Source: Brucella pseudintermedia (GTDB lineage: Bacteria > Pseudomonadota > Alphaproteobacteria > Rhizobiales > Rhizobiaceae). Taken from it: 64,000 nt of DNA. The notes beneath the pieces are model-generated. The model had not been told where the DNA came from. It saw nothing but the letters and a program-made list of their open reading frames with translations, and made no database searches. The DNA is taken from positions 1 through 64,000 of the forward strand of contig NZ_WBWE01000003.1 of NCBI RefSeq assembly GCF_008932435.1, given 5' to 3'. This document shows, piece after piece, positions 57,299 to 64,000 of the stretch (position 1 is the stretch's first letter; the number at the start of each line of letters is the position of its first letter). Made by a program: the position numbers and the translations under genes.

Positions 57299-57624
57299 GG
57301 CTTGATGAACTCCCCATGCGGTGCGGATTGAAGTTTCAGGAAGATGCGATCCTCTGACCGGATGAACTGTTCCCGCCTTGCAAATTCATAGTTTTCGCGT
57401 CCCAGTGGATCGCCGGCGAGCCGGGCCCGGTATGCCTCGTAAGCAGCAAGGTTTTCGATAGAGTAGACGCCATAGGCCGTTGTCGACGATCCTTCATGCG
57501 GTCCGAAATAGCCAATGAGATTGGCGCCACATCGCGGAATGGCCTGTCCCCAATTGCGGGCATATTCGGCAAATGCATCCGCCTTGAACGGGTCGATCTG
57601 ATAGCGGATGAAACAGGTAATCAT
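57295..57624 (-). CDS. NIPSNAP-family protein
   Basis: The 109-residue protein (MITCFIRYQIDPFKADAFAEY, NLIGYFGPHEGSSTTAYGVY, ARREQFIRSEDRIFLK) fits the NIPSNAP group of dimeric alpha-beta barrels. ATG 57624 is preferred because GGAG lies 6 bases before it. It forms an operon with the ABM gene, divergent from an ArsR-type regulator. The shared fold of the two products suggests a joint role on one small molecule, but that is only an inference. Confidence 0.85.
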   Translation of the reverse strand: MITCFIRYQIDPFKADAFAEYARNWGQAIPRCGANLIGYFGPHEGSSTTAYGVYSIENLAAYEAYRARLAGDPLGRENYEFARREQFIRSEDRIFLKLQSAPHGEFIKP

Positions 57625-57647
57625 GCATGTCTCCTTCAAATGCCTGT

Positions 57648-57704
57648 CTTCGATGGTGACAATGTAGCAATTGAAACATCTCTATAGTTCGGTTAGCATC
57701 GAAG
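57648..57704. promoter_or_regulatory. Inverted repeat in the divergent ArsR/NIPSNAP promoter region
   Basis: CTTCGATGGTGAC (57648-57660) and GTTAGCATCGAAG (57692-57704) match as inverted repeats at 11 of 13 positions, with the outer 8 bp perfect. Arm centres are 44 bases apart, about four helical turns. It covers nearly the whole 81-base intergenic space and is a good candidate operator for the ArsR-type protein. Confidence 0.55.
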
Positions 57705-57705
57705 T

Positions 57706-58395
57706 ATGAAAGATGGTCCGATCATAGCTTCCGTTGCCGCACTTCTTGGCGATCCTGCGCGCGCAAACATGCTCACGGCGTTGATGGATGGCCGCGCGCT
57801 GACGGTCAGCGAACTTGCGTCGGCGGCAGGCGTGACGCTGCAAACGGCAAGCGGACATCTTGCAAAGCTCGGTGCAGCCAATCTGCTGGTTGCGGAGAAG
57901 CAGGGTCGGCATCGTTATTTCCGTCTTTCAGGAACAGATGTGGCACAGGTTCTGGAAGGACTGATGGGGCTTGCGCAACGCACCGGCGCTGTGCGGGTGC
58001 GGACTGGTCCGAAAGATCAGGCGCTACGCAAGGCGCGGATTTGCTATGATCATCTGGCCGGCGAACGCGGTGTCGAGATGCTCGATGCCTCGCATCGGCT
58101 GGGGCTGATCGCCGATGGCGAGGAGCCGGTACTGACAGAAAAAGGCAAATCCTTTTTCACTTGCCTTGGCGTGGATGTGACCCATTTGGAGCAGGGCAAG
58201 CGCCCGGTCTGCCGTCACTGTCTCGACTGGAGCGAACGCCGCAACCATCTGGGTGGTGCACTTGGTGCCGCGCTTTTGAACCATTTTATTTCGCAAGGCT
58301 GGGCACGCCGGGAAGAGGGGCGCGTCATCGCGTTCTCGCCCAAGGGGGCGCAGGCTTTCTCGCGGACGTTTGAACTGGCTGGCCAGATTACGTGA
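57706..58395 (+). CDS. ArsR-family transcriptional regulator
   Basis: The 229-residue protein has an N-terminal winged helix (about 10-80: LLGDPARANMLTALMDG, SELASAAGVTLQTASGHLAKL, RHRYFRL) and a long C-terminal extension with Cys and His residues (CYDHLAGE, VCRHCLDWSERRNHLGG). This extended ArsR type is often found beside small oxidoreductase or ABM genes. No metal-site CxC motif of classical ArsR is seen. The ATG lies only 6 bases after a possible -10 (TAGCAT) and lacks a good ribosome site, so the message might be leaderless. Confidence 0.88.
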   Translation: MKDGPIIASVAALLGDPARANMLTALMDGRALTVSELASAAGVTLQTASGHLAKLGAANLLVAEKQGRHRYFRLSGTDVAQVLEGLMGLAQRTGAVRVRTGPKDQALRKARICYDHLAGERGVEMLDASHRLGLIADGEEPVLTEKGKSFFTCLGVDVTHLEQGKRPVCRHCLDWSERRNHLGGALGAALLNHFISQGWARREEGRVIAFSPKGAQAFSRTFELAGQIT

Positions 58396-58419
58396 CCTGA
58401 ACAGCCAGCAATGCCTGTA

Positions 58420-59040
58420 TCAATGTTGTGTGGCGGCCGCGGCCCCATCGTCCAACTCCGTGGCCCGTTTCATCGCGGGGCGATCCTTCAGGCGATCCCA
58501 ATAGGCGACGAATGCGCCACGAGCAGGCAAGGTGCCAAAGCGCAGACCCCAGCCAATGTGAGAACCGACATAAACGTCAGCCGCTGTGAAACGGTCGCCG
58601 GTGATGTAGGGATGCTGGGACACCGCTTTTTCCAAAGTGTTGACCACCATGTCGTAGTTGCCGTAGCCGACCATTCCCTGCTTGTCCGCGGGGATTTCAA
58701 AGCCAAGCGCATGGTTGGAAAGCGCAGCCTCGACGGGACCGGATGTAAAGAACAGCCAGCGGAAGAAATCCGCGCGCTCATCGGGGTGCGGCGCCAGACC
58801 GGCTTCGGGAAACGTCGTTGCCAGATAAGCGCAAATGGCGGCCACCTCCGTCACCACCGCCTCGCCGTGGCGGAGCGCTGGAACTTTTCCCATCGGGTTG
58901 ATCGTACAGTAATCCGGTCCCTTCATCGGAGGGCCGAAATCCAATATTTCCACATCATAGGGTTTGCCGATCTCTTCCAGCATCCAGCGCGCGATACGTC
59001 CGCGCGACATCGGGTTGGTATAGAGCTTCAACTCAGCCAT
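58420..59040 (-). CDS. Glutathione S-transferase
   Basis: The 206-residue cytosolic GST has the thioredoxin-like domain (MAELKLYTNPMSRGRIARWM, with Ser12 likely contacting glutathione; NPMGKVPALRHG; AVVTEVAAICAYL) and an all-helical C-terminal domain (YITGDRFTAADVYVGSHIGW with the conserved Asp). The substrate is unknown. ATG 59040 is fixed by GGGAGG upstream. It lies between the ArsR gene (convergent) and icd. Confidence 0.93.
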   Translation of the reverse strand: MAELKLYTNPMSRGRIARWMLEEIGKPYDVEILDFGPPMKGPDYCTINPMGKVPALRHGEAVVTEVAAICAYLATTFPEAGLAPHPDERADFFRWLFFTSGPVEAALSNHALGFEIPADKQGMVGYGNYDMVVNTLEKAVSQHPYITGDRFTAADVYVGSHIGWGLRFGTLPARGAFVAYWDRLKDRPAMKRATELDDGAAAATQH

Positions 59041-59094
59041 TTCATCCTCCCTGTAAGAGGTGGCAGGATGCGCTTTTTCCCTTGAAAAGGAAAT

Positions 59095-59124
59095 GAAAAA
59101 ACCCGGCAGCATTGCTGCCGGGTT
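59095..59124 (-). terminator. Rho-independent terminator after icd
   Basis: On the minus strand AACCCGGCAGC pairs with GCTGCCGGGTT (arms 59100-59110 and 59114-59124) and runs into a T-run at 59095-59100. Confidence 0.9.
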
Positions 59125-59154
59125 CTCTATATCGAGAATGGGTCGAATACCCGA

Positions 59155-60369
59155 TCAGGCGGCCATGGCCTTCTTGAGGTTTTCGTCGATCTTGTCGAGG
59201 AAACCCGTAGTGGAAAGCCAAGGCTGATCCGGACCGATGAGCAGCGCTAGATCCTTGGTCATGAAGCCGCTTTCAACGGTGTCCACGCAGACCTTTTCCA
59301 GCGTGTCGGCAAAACGCTTCAGCTCGGCATTGTCGTCAAGCTTGGCACGGTGGGCGAGACCGCGGGTCCATGCGAAGATCGAAGCGATCGAGTTGGTCGA
59401 GGTTTCCTCGCCCTTCTGATGCTGGCGATAGTGACGGGTCACGGTGCCGTGGGCAGCTTCAGCTTCAACGGTCTTGCCATCCGGCGTCATCAGAACCGAG
59501 GTCATCAGGCCGAGCGAGCCGAAGCCCTGCGCCACGATGTCCGACTGCACGTCGCCGTCATAGTTCTTGCAGGCCCAGACATAGCCGCCCGACCACTTGA
59601 GCGCCGAAGCAACCATGTCGTCGATGAGGCGATGTTCGTACCAGATCTTCTTTTCCTCAAACTTCGACTTGAATTCAGCGTCGAAGACTTCCTGGAAGAT
59701 ATCCTTGAAGCGACCGTCATAGGCTTTCAGGATGGTGTTTTTGGTGGAGAGATAGACCGGATAGCCGCGCTGCAAGCCGTAGTTGAAGGAAGCGCGGGCG
59801 AATTCACGGATCGATTCGTCAAGGTTGTACATGGCAAGAGCCACGCCAGCCGAAGGAGCCTGATAGACCTCGTGTTCGATGGTCTCGCCATCTTCACCGA
59901 CGAATTTGATCGTCAGCGTACCCTTGCCGGGGAACTTGAAATCGGTCGCGCGATATTGGTCGCCGAAAGCATGGCGGCCGACGATAATCGGCTGGGTCCA
60001 GCCTGGAACGAGGCGCGGAACGTTCTTGCAGATGATCGGCTCGCGGAAGATCACGCCGCCAAGAATGTTGCGGATGGTGCCGTTTGGCGACTTCCACATT
60101 TTCTTGAGCTTGAATTCTTCAACGCGCGCTTCGTCGGGCGTGATGGTTGCGCACTTCACGCCGACGCCATGTTCCTTGATGGCATTGGCTGCATCGATGG
60201 TGACCTGGTCGTTGGTCGCATCGCGGTTCTCAACCGACAGATCGTAATATTTCAGATCAATGTCGAGGTAAGGATGGATAAGCTTGTCCTTGATGAACTG
60301 CCAGATAATGCGGGTCATCTCGTCGCCGTCGAGTTCAACGACCGGGTTCGCAACCTTGATTTTTGCCAT
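59155..60369 (-). CDS. icd: NADP-dependent isocitrate dehydrogenase
   Basis: The 404-residue enzyme is the eukaryote-like homodimeric (type II) form that oxidises isocitrate to 2-oxoglutarate in the TCA cycle. It opens [20 protein letters not shown], with [48 protein letters not shown] and [20 protein letters not shown] for substrate and cofactor. ATG 60369 gives the usual N-terminus. It has its own terminator and stands alone. Confidence 0.97.
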   Translation of the reverse strand: MAKIKVANPVVELDGDEMTRIIWQFIKDKLIHPYLDIDLKYYDLSVENRDATNDQVTIDAANAIKEHGVGVKCATITPDEARVEEFKLKKMWKSPNGTIRNILGGVIFREPIICKNVPRLVPGWTQPIIVGRHAFGDQYRATDFKFPGKGTLTIKFVGEDGETIEHEVYQAPSAGVALAMYNLDESIREFARASFNYGLQRGYPVYLSTKNTILKAYDGRFKDIFQEVFDAEFKSKFEEKKIWYEHRLIDDMVASALKWSGGYVWACKNYDGDVQSDIVAQGFGSLGLMTSVLMTPDGKTVEAEAAHGTVTRHYRQHQKGEETSTNSIASIFAWTRGLAHRAKLDDNAELKRFADTLEKVCVDTVESGFMTKDLALLIGPDQPWLSTTGFLDKIDENLKKAMAA

Positions 60370-60494
60370 GGATGAAGCCTCTTTTTCAATGCGTCGCGCC
60401 CGTATAGCACTCACGGCGAATAAGGCAAAGCGTAAGAGGCTTATTCTTTGGCCTATAAACCGGCTGAATGGTCAAAAATTCGGGAGAGAGCCAA

Positions 60495-60905
60495 TCATGC
60501 GGCGCGGTGTGCCGCATGATCGCTGTTGCGCGATTTTTCCCATGAGGATGGCCGCTGACGATAGTTTTTCTCTTCGCTCGCCAGAATGGCGTCAGCGTCG
60601 AGCGTGGAAATGGCTGTCGACTGGTCCATCGGGACAAGACCATTCAACTGCAGCGAAAGATAGCGTCCGCAGCAGACCCGCAGGAACGAGGCGAAATTGT
60701 CGAGGTCGTGGCCTTCATTCCGGGATTCATTATAAAGTTTGCCTATGAGGCGGTTGACAGTGAGATCATCGCGCGCGGCAATATCTTCGAGAGCCCACCA
60801 GAAGAAATTTTCAAGCCGCACGCTTGTTACAACGCCGTCTATGCGCAGCGAACGCGTCACGCTCTGCCAGAGCTCAGGATTGGCGCCGATGAACAGCCTG
60901 CACAT
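60495..60905 (-). CDS. Ribbon-helix-helix domain protein
   Basis: The 136-residue protein matches the rhizobial RHH_4-type proteins: MCRLFIGANPELWQSVTRSLRIDG, then SVRLENFFWWALEDIAARDDLTVNRLIGKLYNE as the ribbon and two helices. It probably binds DNA; no target is known. GGAGGAAA lies just upstream of the ATG. Confidence 0.87.
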   Translation of the reverse strand: MCRLFIGANPELWQSVTRSLRIDGVVTSVRLENFFWWALEDIAARDDLTVNRLIGKLYNESRNEGHDLDNFASFLRVCCGRYLSLQLNGLVPMDQSTAISTLDADAILASEEKNYRQRPSSWEKSRNSDHAAHRAA

Positions 60906-60991
60906 GGTTTCCTCCGGATCGTTCTCCCAAACTTACTGTCGCGCAGTTTTGCCCCACCTGCAACCTTGATGGTCACAGGCGGGTGTTGCGA

Positions 60992-61576
60992 TCAGCTGTG
61001 GGTGATCCTTGTGCCGAGGACTGTGAGGAACTGTGCCAGCCAAGCGGGATGGGCTGGCCATGCAGGCGAGGTCACGAGATTGCCATCCGTCACGGCCTGA
61101 TCGACCGGAATATCGGCATAGGTGCCGCCAGCAAGTTCAACTTCGGGGCGGCACGCCGGATAAGCCGAACAGGTGCGGCCCTCCAGAACGCGCGCAGCGG
61201 CCAGCAATTGCGCGCCGTGGCAGACGGCGGCAACGGGCTTGTTCGCCTCGAAGAAGTGCTTCACCACGGCGATAACATTGTCGTCGAGACGCAGATATTC
61301 CGGCGCCCGGCCACCGGGAATGACAAGTGCGTCATAGCTTTCCGACTTCACGTCGGCGAATGTTGCATTGAGAGTGAAGTTATGGCCGGGCTTTTCCGTA
61401 TAGGTCTGATGACCCTCGAAGTCGTGAATGGCTGTCGCGATATGATCGCCGGCTTTCTTGCCAGGGCAGACCGCATGAACCGTATGGCCAACCGTCAGCA
61501 ACGTCTGGAACGGGACCATGGTTTCGTAGTCCTCGCCAAAGTCGCCGCAAAGCATCAGAATTTTCTTACCGGACAT
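60992..61576 (-). CDS. DJ-1/PfpI family protein
   Basis: The 194-residue flavodoxin-like protein has the nucleophile elbow AAVCHGAQ (Cys119, His120) and an upstream acidic residue (GDFGEDYE). Family members include deglycase or glyoxalase III-like enzymes, amidases and chaperones, so the activity is open. ATG 61576 follows GGGAGGA. It lies 86 bases upstream of the RHH gene on the same strand. Confidence 0.9.
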   Translation of the reverse strand: MSGKKILMLCGDFGEDYETMVPFQTLLTVGHTVHAVCPGKKAGDHIATAIHDFEGHQTYTEKPGHNFTLNATFADVKSESYDALVIPGGRAPEYLRLDDNVIAVVKHFFEANKPVAAVCHGAQLLAAARVLEGRTCSAYPACRPEVELAGGTYADIPVDQAVTDGNLVTSPAWPAHPAWLAQFLTVLGTRITHS

Positions 61577-61752
61577 GGTTTTCCTCCCTTGATCCTGCAT
61601 CTGGGGCACCAGTCTGGCACGAATGACCGGTGCGCAGGTGTTATCGGGCTACTACATGGGCTTTTCATCCAAGTGCGTAAGGGGAATCTTTGCGATTCAG
61701 CGTCAATTATGTCAGGGAAGCGCCACGATTTTATAGCACAGCGGAAAACATC

Positions 61753-62598
61753 ATGGCAGGAACAGATAAGCAGCGCCCCATACTCGCGGAAGGACCGGCA
61801 ATCGTGCTGGTGGAGCCGCAATTGCCCGAGAACATCGGCATGGTGGCGCGCGCCATGGCCAATTTCGGTTTGGCTGAACTGCGTCTGGTCAACCCGCGCG
61901 AGGAGTTTCCAAGCGAAAAGGCGAGGGCAGCAGCAAGCAAGGCCGATCATGTGATCGACAATGCGGTGGTTTATGACGACCTGCCTTCCGCTATCGCTGA
62001 CCTCAATTTCGTCTATGCGACGACGGCTCGCGAACGCGATGGTTTCAAGCAAGTTCGCAGTGCCGTGGAAGCCGGTGGTGAGCTGCGCCGTCGTTTTAGA
62101 ACTGGCGAAAAGACAGGCATCCTGTTTGGCCGCGAACGCTTCGGCCTCAGCAATGAAGAAGTGGGGCTTGCGGACGAGTTGGTCACATTCCCCGTCAACC
62201 CAGCCTTCGCATCGCTGAATATCGCGCAAGCTGTCCTGCTCATGTCTTATGAATGGATGAAGTCGGGCCTTGAAAAAGAAACAGAGACCGTATTCCGTGG
62301 CCCGGAACTTGAACTGGCGCCGAAGAAGGAACTGCAGGGGCTCTTCAACCATCTGGAAGAAGCTCTTGATGTGCGCGGTTATTTCCGCCCTGAAGCCCGC
62401 AAGGAAATCATGGTCAATAATCTGCGCGCCGTGCTGACGCGTGCGGGTTTCGCATCGGCAGAGCTGAAGCTACTGCGCGGCGTCATCACGTCGCTTGATG
62501 TTTTCACGCCGAAGAAGCCGCGCGGCTCCGGTGCTCCCGACGGGCGTGCGCGAAAGCCGGCCACCGAGGCTCCGGCAACAAAGGACAAGGACGAATGA
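61753..62598 (+). CDS. trmJ: TrmJ-type tRNA/rRNA 2'-O-methyltransferase
   Basis: The 281-residue SPOUT methyltransferase has [37 protein letters not shown] and [21 protein letters not shown], the three knot motifs. TrmJ methylates position 32 of several tRNAs. The C-terminal tail (about 255-281) is basic and low-complexity. ATG 61753 is the family-like start; its ribosome site is weak. Its stop overlaps murI by 4 bases. Confidence 0.85.
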   Translation: MAGTDKQRPILAEGPAIVLVEPQLPENIGMVARAMANFGLAELRLVNPREEFPSEKARAAASKADHVIDNAVVYDDLPSAIADLNFVYATTARERDGFKQVRSAVEAGGELRRRFRTGEKTGILFGRERFGLSNEEVGLADELVTFPVNPAFASLNIAQAVLLMSYEWMKSGLEKETETVFRGPELELAPKKELQGLFNHLEEALDVRGYFRPEARKEIMVNNLRAVLTRAGFASAELKLLRGVITSLDVFTPKKPRGSGAPDGRARKPATEAPATKDKDE

Positions 62599-63431
62599 AA
62601 AACGCGCCCGCTGTGAGTTTCTCCGCCAAATCCCCTGCCGGCGCCGAAAGACCCATTCTGGTTTTTGACAGCGGCATCGGCGGACTGACGGTCTTGCGGG
62701 AAGCGCGGGTGCTTATGCCGGATCGCCGTTTCGTCTATGTTGCCGACGATGCCGGATTTCCCTATGGCGGGTGGGAAGAGGATGCATTGAGGGGGAGGAT
62801 CGTAGAGCTGTTCGGCAAGCTCATTGCCGACCATGATCCTGAAATTGCGGTCATCGCCTGCAATACCGCCTCCACGCTGGTGCTGGACGACTTACGGAAT
62901 GCCTATCCTGCGGTGCCATTCGTGGGAACCGTACCGGCGATCAAGCCCGCCGCCGAAAGAACCTCGTCAGGCCTTGTTTCCGTGCTGGCTACCCCCGGCA
63001 CTGTCAAGCGGGCCTATACGCGAGACCTTATTCAATCCTTTGCTACGCAGTGCCATGTTCGTCTCGTCGGTGCTGACCAACTTGCGGCAGTGGCGGAAGC
63101 GCATATTCGTGGCGAGAAGATCGACGAGGCGCTGGTTGTGGAACAGATTGCTCCCTGTTTCATCGAACAGGATGGCAATCGTACCGACATCGTCGTTCTG
63201 GCCTGCACACACTATCCGTTTCTCGCCAATGTTTTCCGTCGGCTGGCGCCCTGGCCGGTTGACTGGCTCGACCCTGCCGAAGCGATTGCCCGCCGCACCG
63301 TTTCGCTGTTGAAACCACGCCGCGATGATGAGGAATTGCACCATCATAACGATCTGGCAGTCGTCACATCCCGGAATCCGGACTACGCCATCCGCAGGCT
63401 CATGCAGGGTTTCGGTTTGCATTTCGCCTGA
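62595..63431 (+). CDS. murI: Glutamate racemase
   Basis: The 278-residue enzyme makes D-glutamate for peptidoglycan. It has [13 protein letters not shown], with Asp25 and Ser26, and the two catalytic cysteines Cys89 (IACNTAST) and Cys204 (LACTHYPF). An N-terminal extension of about 18 residues precedes the core. It is coupled to trmJ by an ATGA overlap. Confidence 0.96.
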   Translation: MKNAPAVSFSAKSPAGAERPILVFDSGIGGLTVLREARVLMPDRRFVYVADDAGFPYGGWEEDALRGRIVELFGKLIADHDPEIAVIACNTASTLVLDDLRNAYPAVPFVGTVPAIKPAAERTSSGLVSVLATPGTVKRAYTRDLIQSFATQCHVRLVGADQLAAVAEAHIRGEKIDEALVVEQIAPCFIEQDGNRTDIVVLACTHYPFLANVFRRLAPWPVDWLDPAEAIARRTVSLLKPRRDDEELHHHNDLAVVTSRNPDYAIRRLMQGFGLHFA

Positions 63432-63502
63432 TCCCTCCCAAGGTCTTGAATTTTGCGGCCAAGTGGCGATCATGGCTATGATCGTTTCAGAGGGGAAATG
63501 CG

Positions 63503-64000
63503 ATGACCGGAACTATACCACGGATTACTCTTCCATCGGGACAGACAGTTCCGGCGCTCGGGCAGGGCACCTGGTATATGGGCGAGGACAGCGCACAACG
63601 CCGCCATGAAATCGAAGCGCTGAGGAGCGGTATCGATCTGGGGATGACACTGATCGATACGGCGGAAATGTATGCGGACGGCGAGGCGGAGGACGTGGTC
63701 GGTGAAGCTGTCTCAGGCCGACGGGACGATGTGTTCCTCGTCAGCAAGGTGCTGCCGTTCAATGCGTCGAGGAACGGCACAATCGAGGCCTGCGAGAGAA
63801 GCTTGAAGCGGCTTCGCACCGAACGTATCGATCTCTATCTCCTGCACTGGCGTGGGCAATATCCGCTTGAAGAGACCGTTGCGGCTTTTGAAGACCTGAA
63901 GCATGCGGGCAAGATCGCGAGCTGGGGTGTCAGCAATTTCGATACGGACGACATGAAAGAACTCGCCGACGTAGCGAACGGCATGGATGTTGCGACGAAC
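63503..64000 (+). CDS. Aldo/keto reductase, N-terminal part (runs off the window)
   Basis: The first 166 codons are visible and open to the edge. The AKR core is present: [25 protein letters not shown] with the catalytic Tyr and Asp, and [11 protein letters not shown] with the Lys. [21 protein letters not shown] and WGVSNFD follow. It would be an NADPH-dependent oxidoreductase; the substrate is unknown. AGGGGAA precedes the ATG. Confidence 0.92.
   Translation, partial: MTGTIPRITLPSGQTVPALGQGTWYMGEDSAQRRHEIEALRSGIDLGMTLIDTAEMYADGEAEDVVGEAVSGRRDDVFLVSKVLPFNASRNGTIEACERSLKRLRTERIDLYLLHWRGQYPLEETVAAFEDLKHAGKIASWGVSNFDTDDMKELADVANGMDVATN

Overview
The window comes from an alphaproteobacterium of the Brucella/Ochrobactrum group (Hyphomicrobiales). 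Several things support this: the RecA, CysE and ribosomal-protein sequences are of Brucella type; the SOS box upstream of recA has the alphaproteobacterial form (GAAC-N7-GAAC); there is a CtrA-type box; tRNA-Tyr, tRNA-Gly, tuf, tRNA-Trp and secE follow one another; and tuf is duplicated. DNA composition looks uniform, and the only mobile DNA seen is an IS1182-family fragment at the extreme left edge.

Layout. 1-225: 5' end of an IS1182-family element. 253-13106: a mixed accessory and housekeeping stretch with a glyoxalase, a double cold-shock-domain protein, DUF192, an alpha/beta hydrolase, cysE, a divergent tetR/tetA-like efflux locus, a gamma-carbonic anhydrase, a transglutaminase-like protease, a PilZ protein and a PAS_5 protein behind a CtrA box, a rhomboid protease, a CBS-pair protein and a 23S rRNA methyltransferase. 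13414-27666: tRNA-Tyr, tRNA-Gly, tuf copy 1, tRNA-Trp, secE-nusG and rplKAJL-rpoBC. 27742-28739: two small unknown proteins on the minus strand. 29219-45167: one co-directional str-S10-spc superoperon, rpsL to adk, including tuf copy 2. 45461-47943: the alpha operon rpsM-rpsK-rpoA-rplQ. 48145-56907: a Deg-type protease, rarA, a lytic-transglycosylase-like lipoprotein, an OmpA-like lipoprotein, SOS-controlled recA and alaS. 57-64 kb: an ArsR regulator divergent from two dimeric alpha-beta-barrel proteins, a glutathione transferase, icd, a ribbon-helix-helix protein, a DJ-1/PfpI protein, a TrmJ-type methyltransferase, murI and the start of an aldo/keto reductase.

Most of the window is core translation and transcription machinery, and I found no convincing undescribed multi-gene system. 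The observations most worth a second look are: the apparently intact, tetracycline-responsive tetR/tetA pair with paired tet operators, interlocked with its neighbours by overlapping stop codons; the CtrA box in front of the PAS_5-PilZ pair; the unusually long, hairpin-rich spacers within rplK-rplA-rplJL-rpoB-rpoC; an intrinsic terminator with no gene in front of it at 10.75 kb; a terminator between rplO and secY that faces the wrong way; and an inverted repeat between the divergent ArsR and monooxygenase-like genes. All functions are inferred from sequence motifs read by eye; no database search was run.
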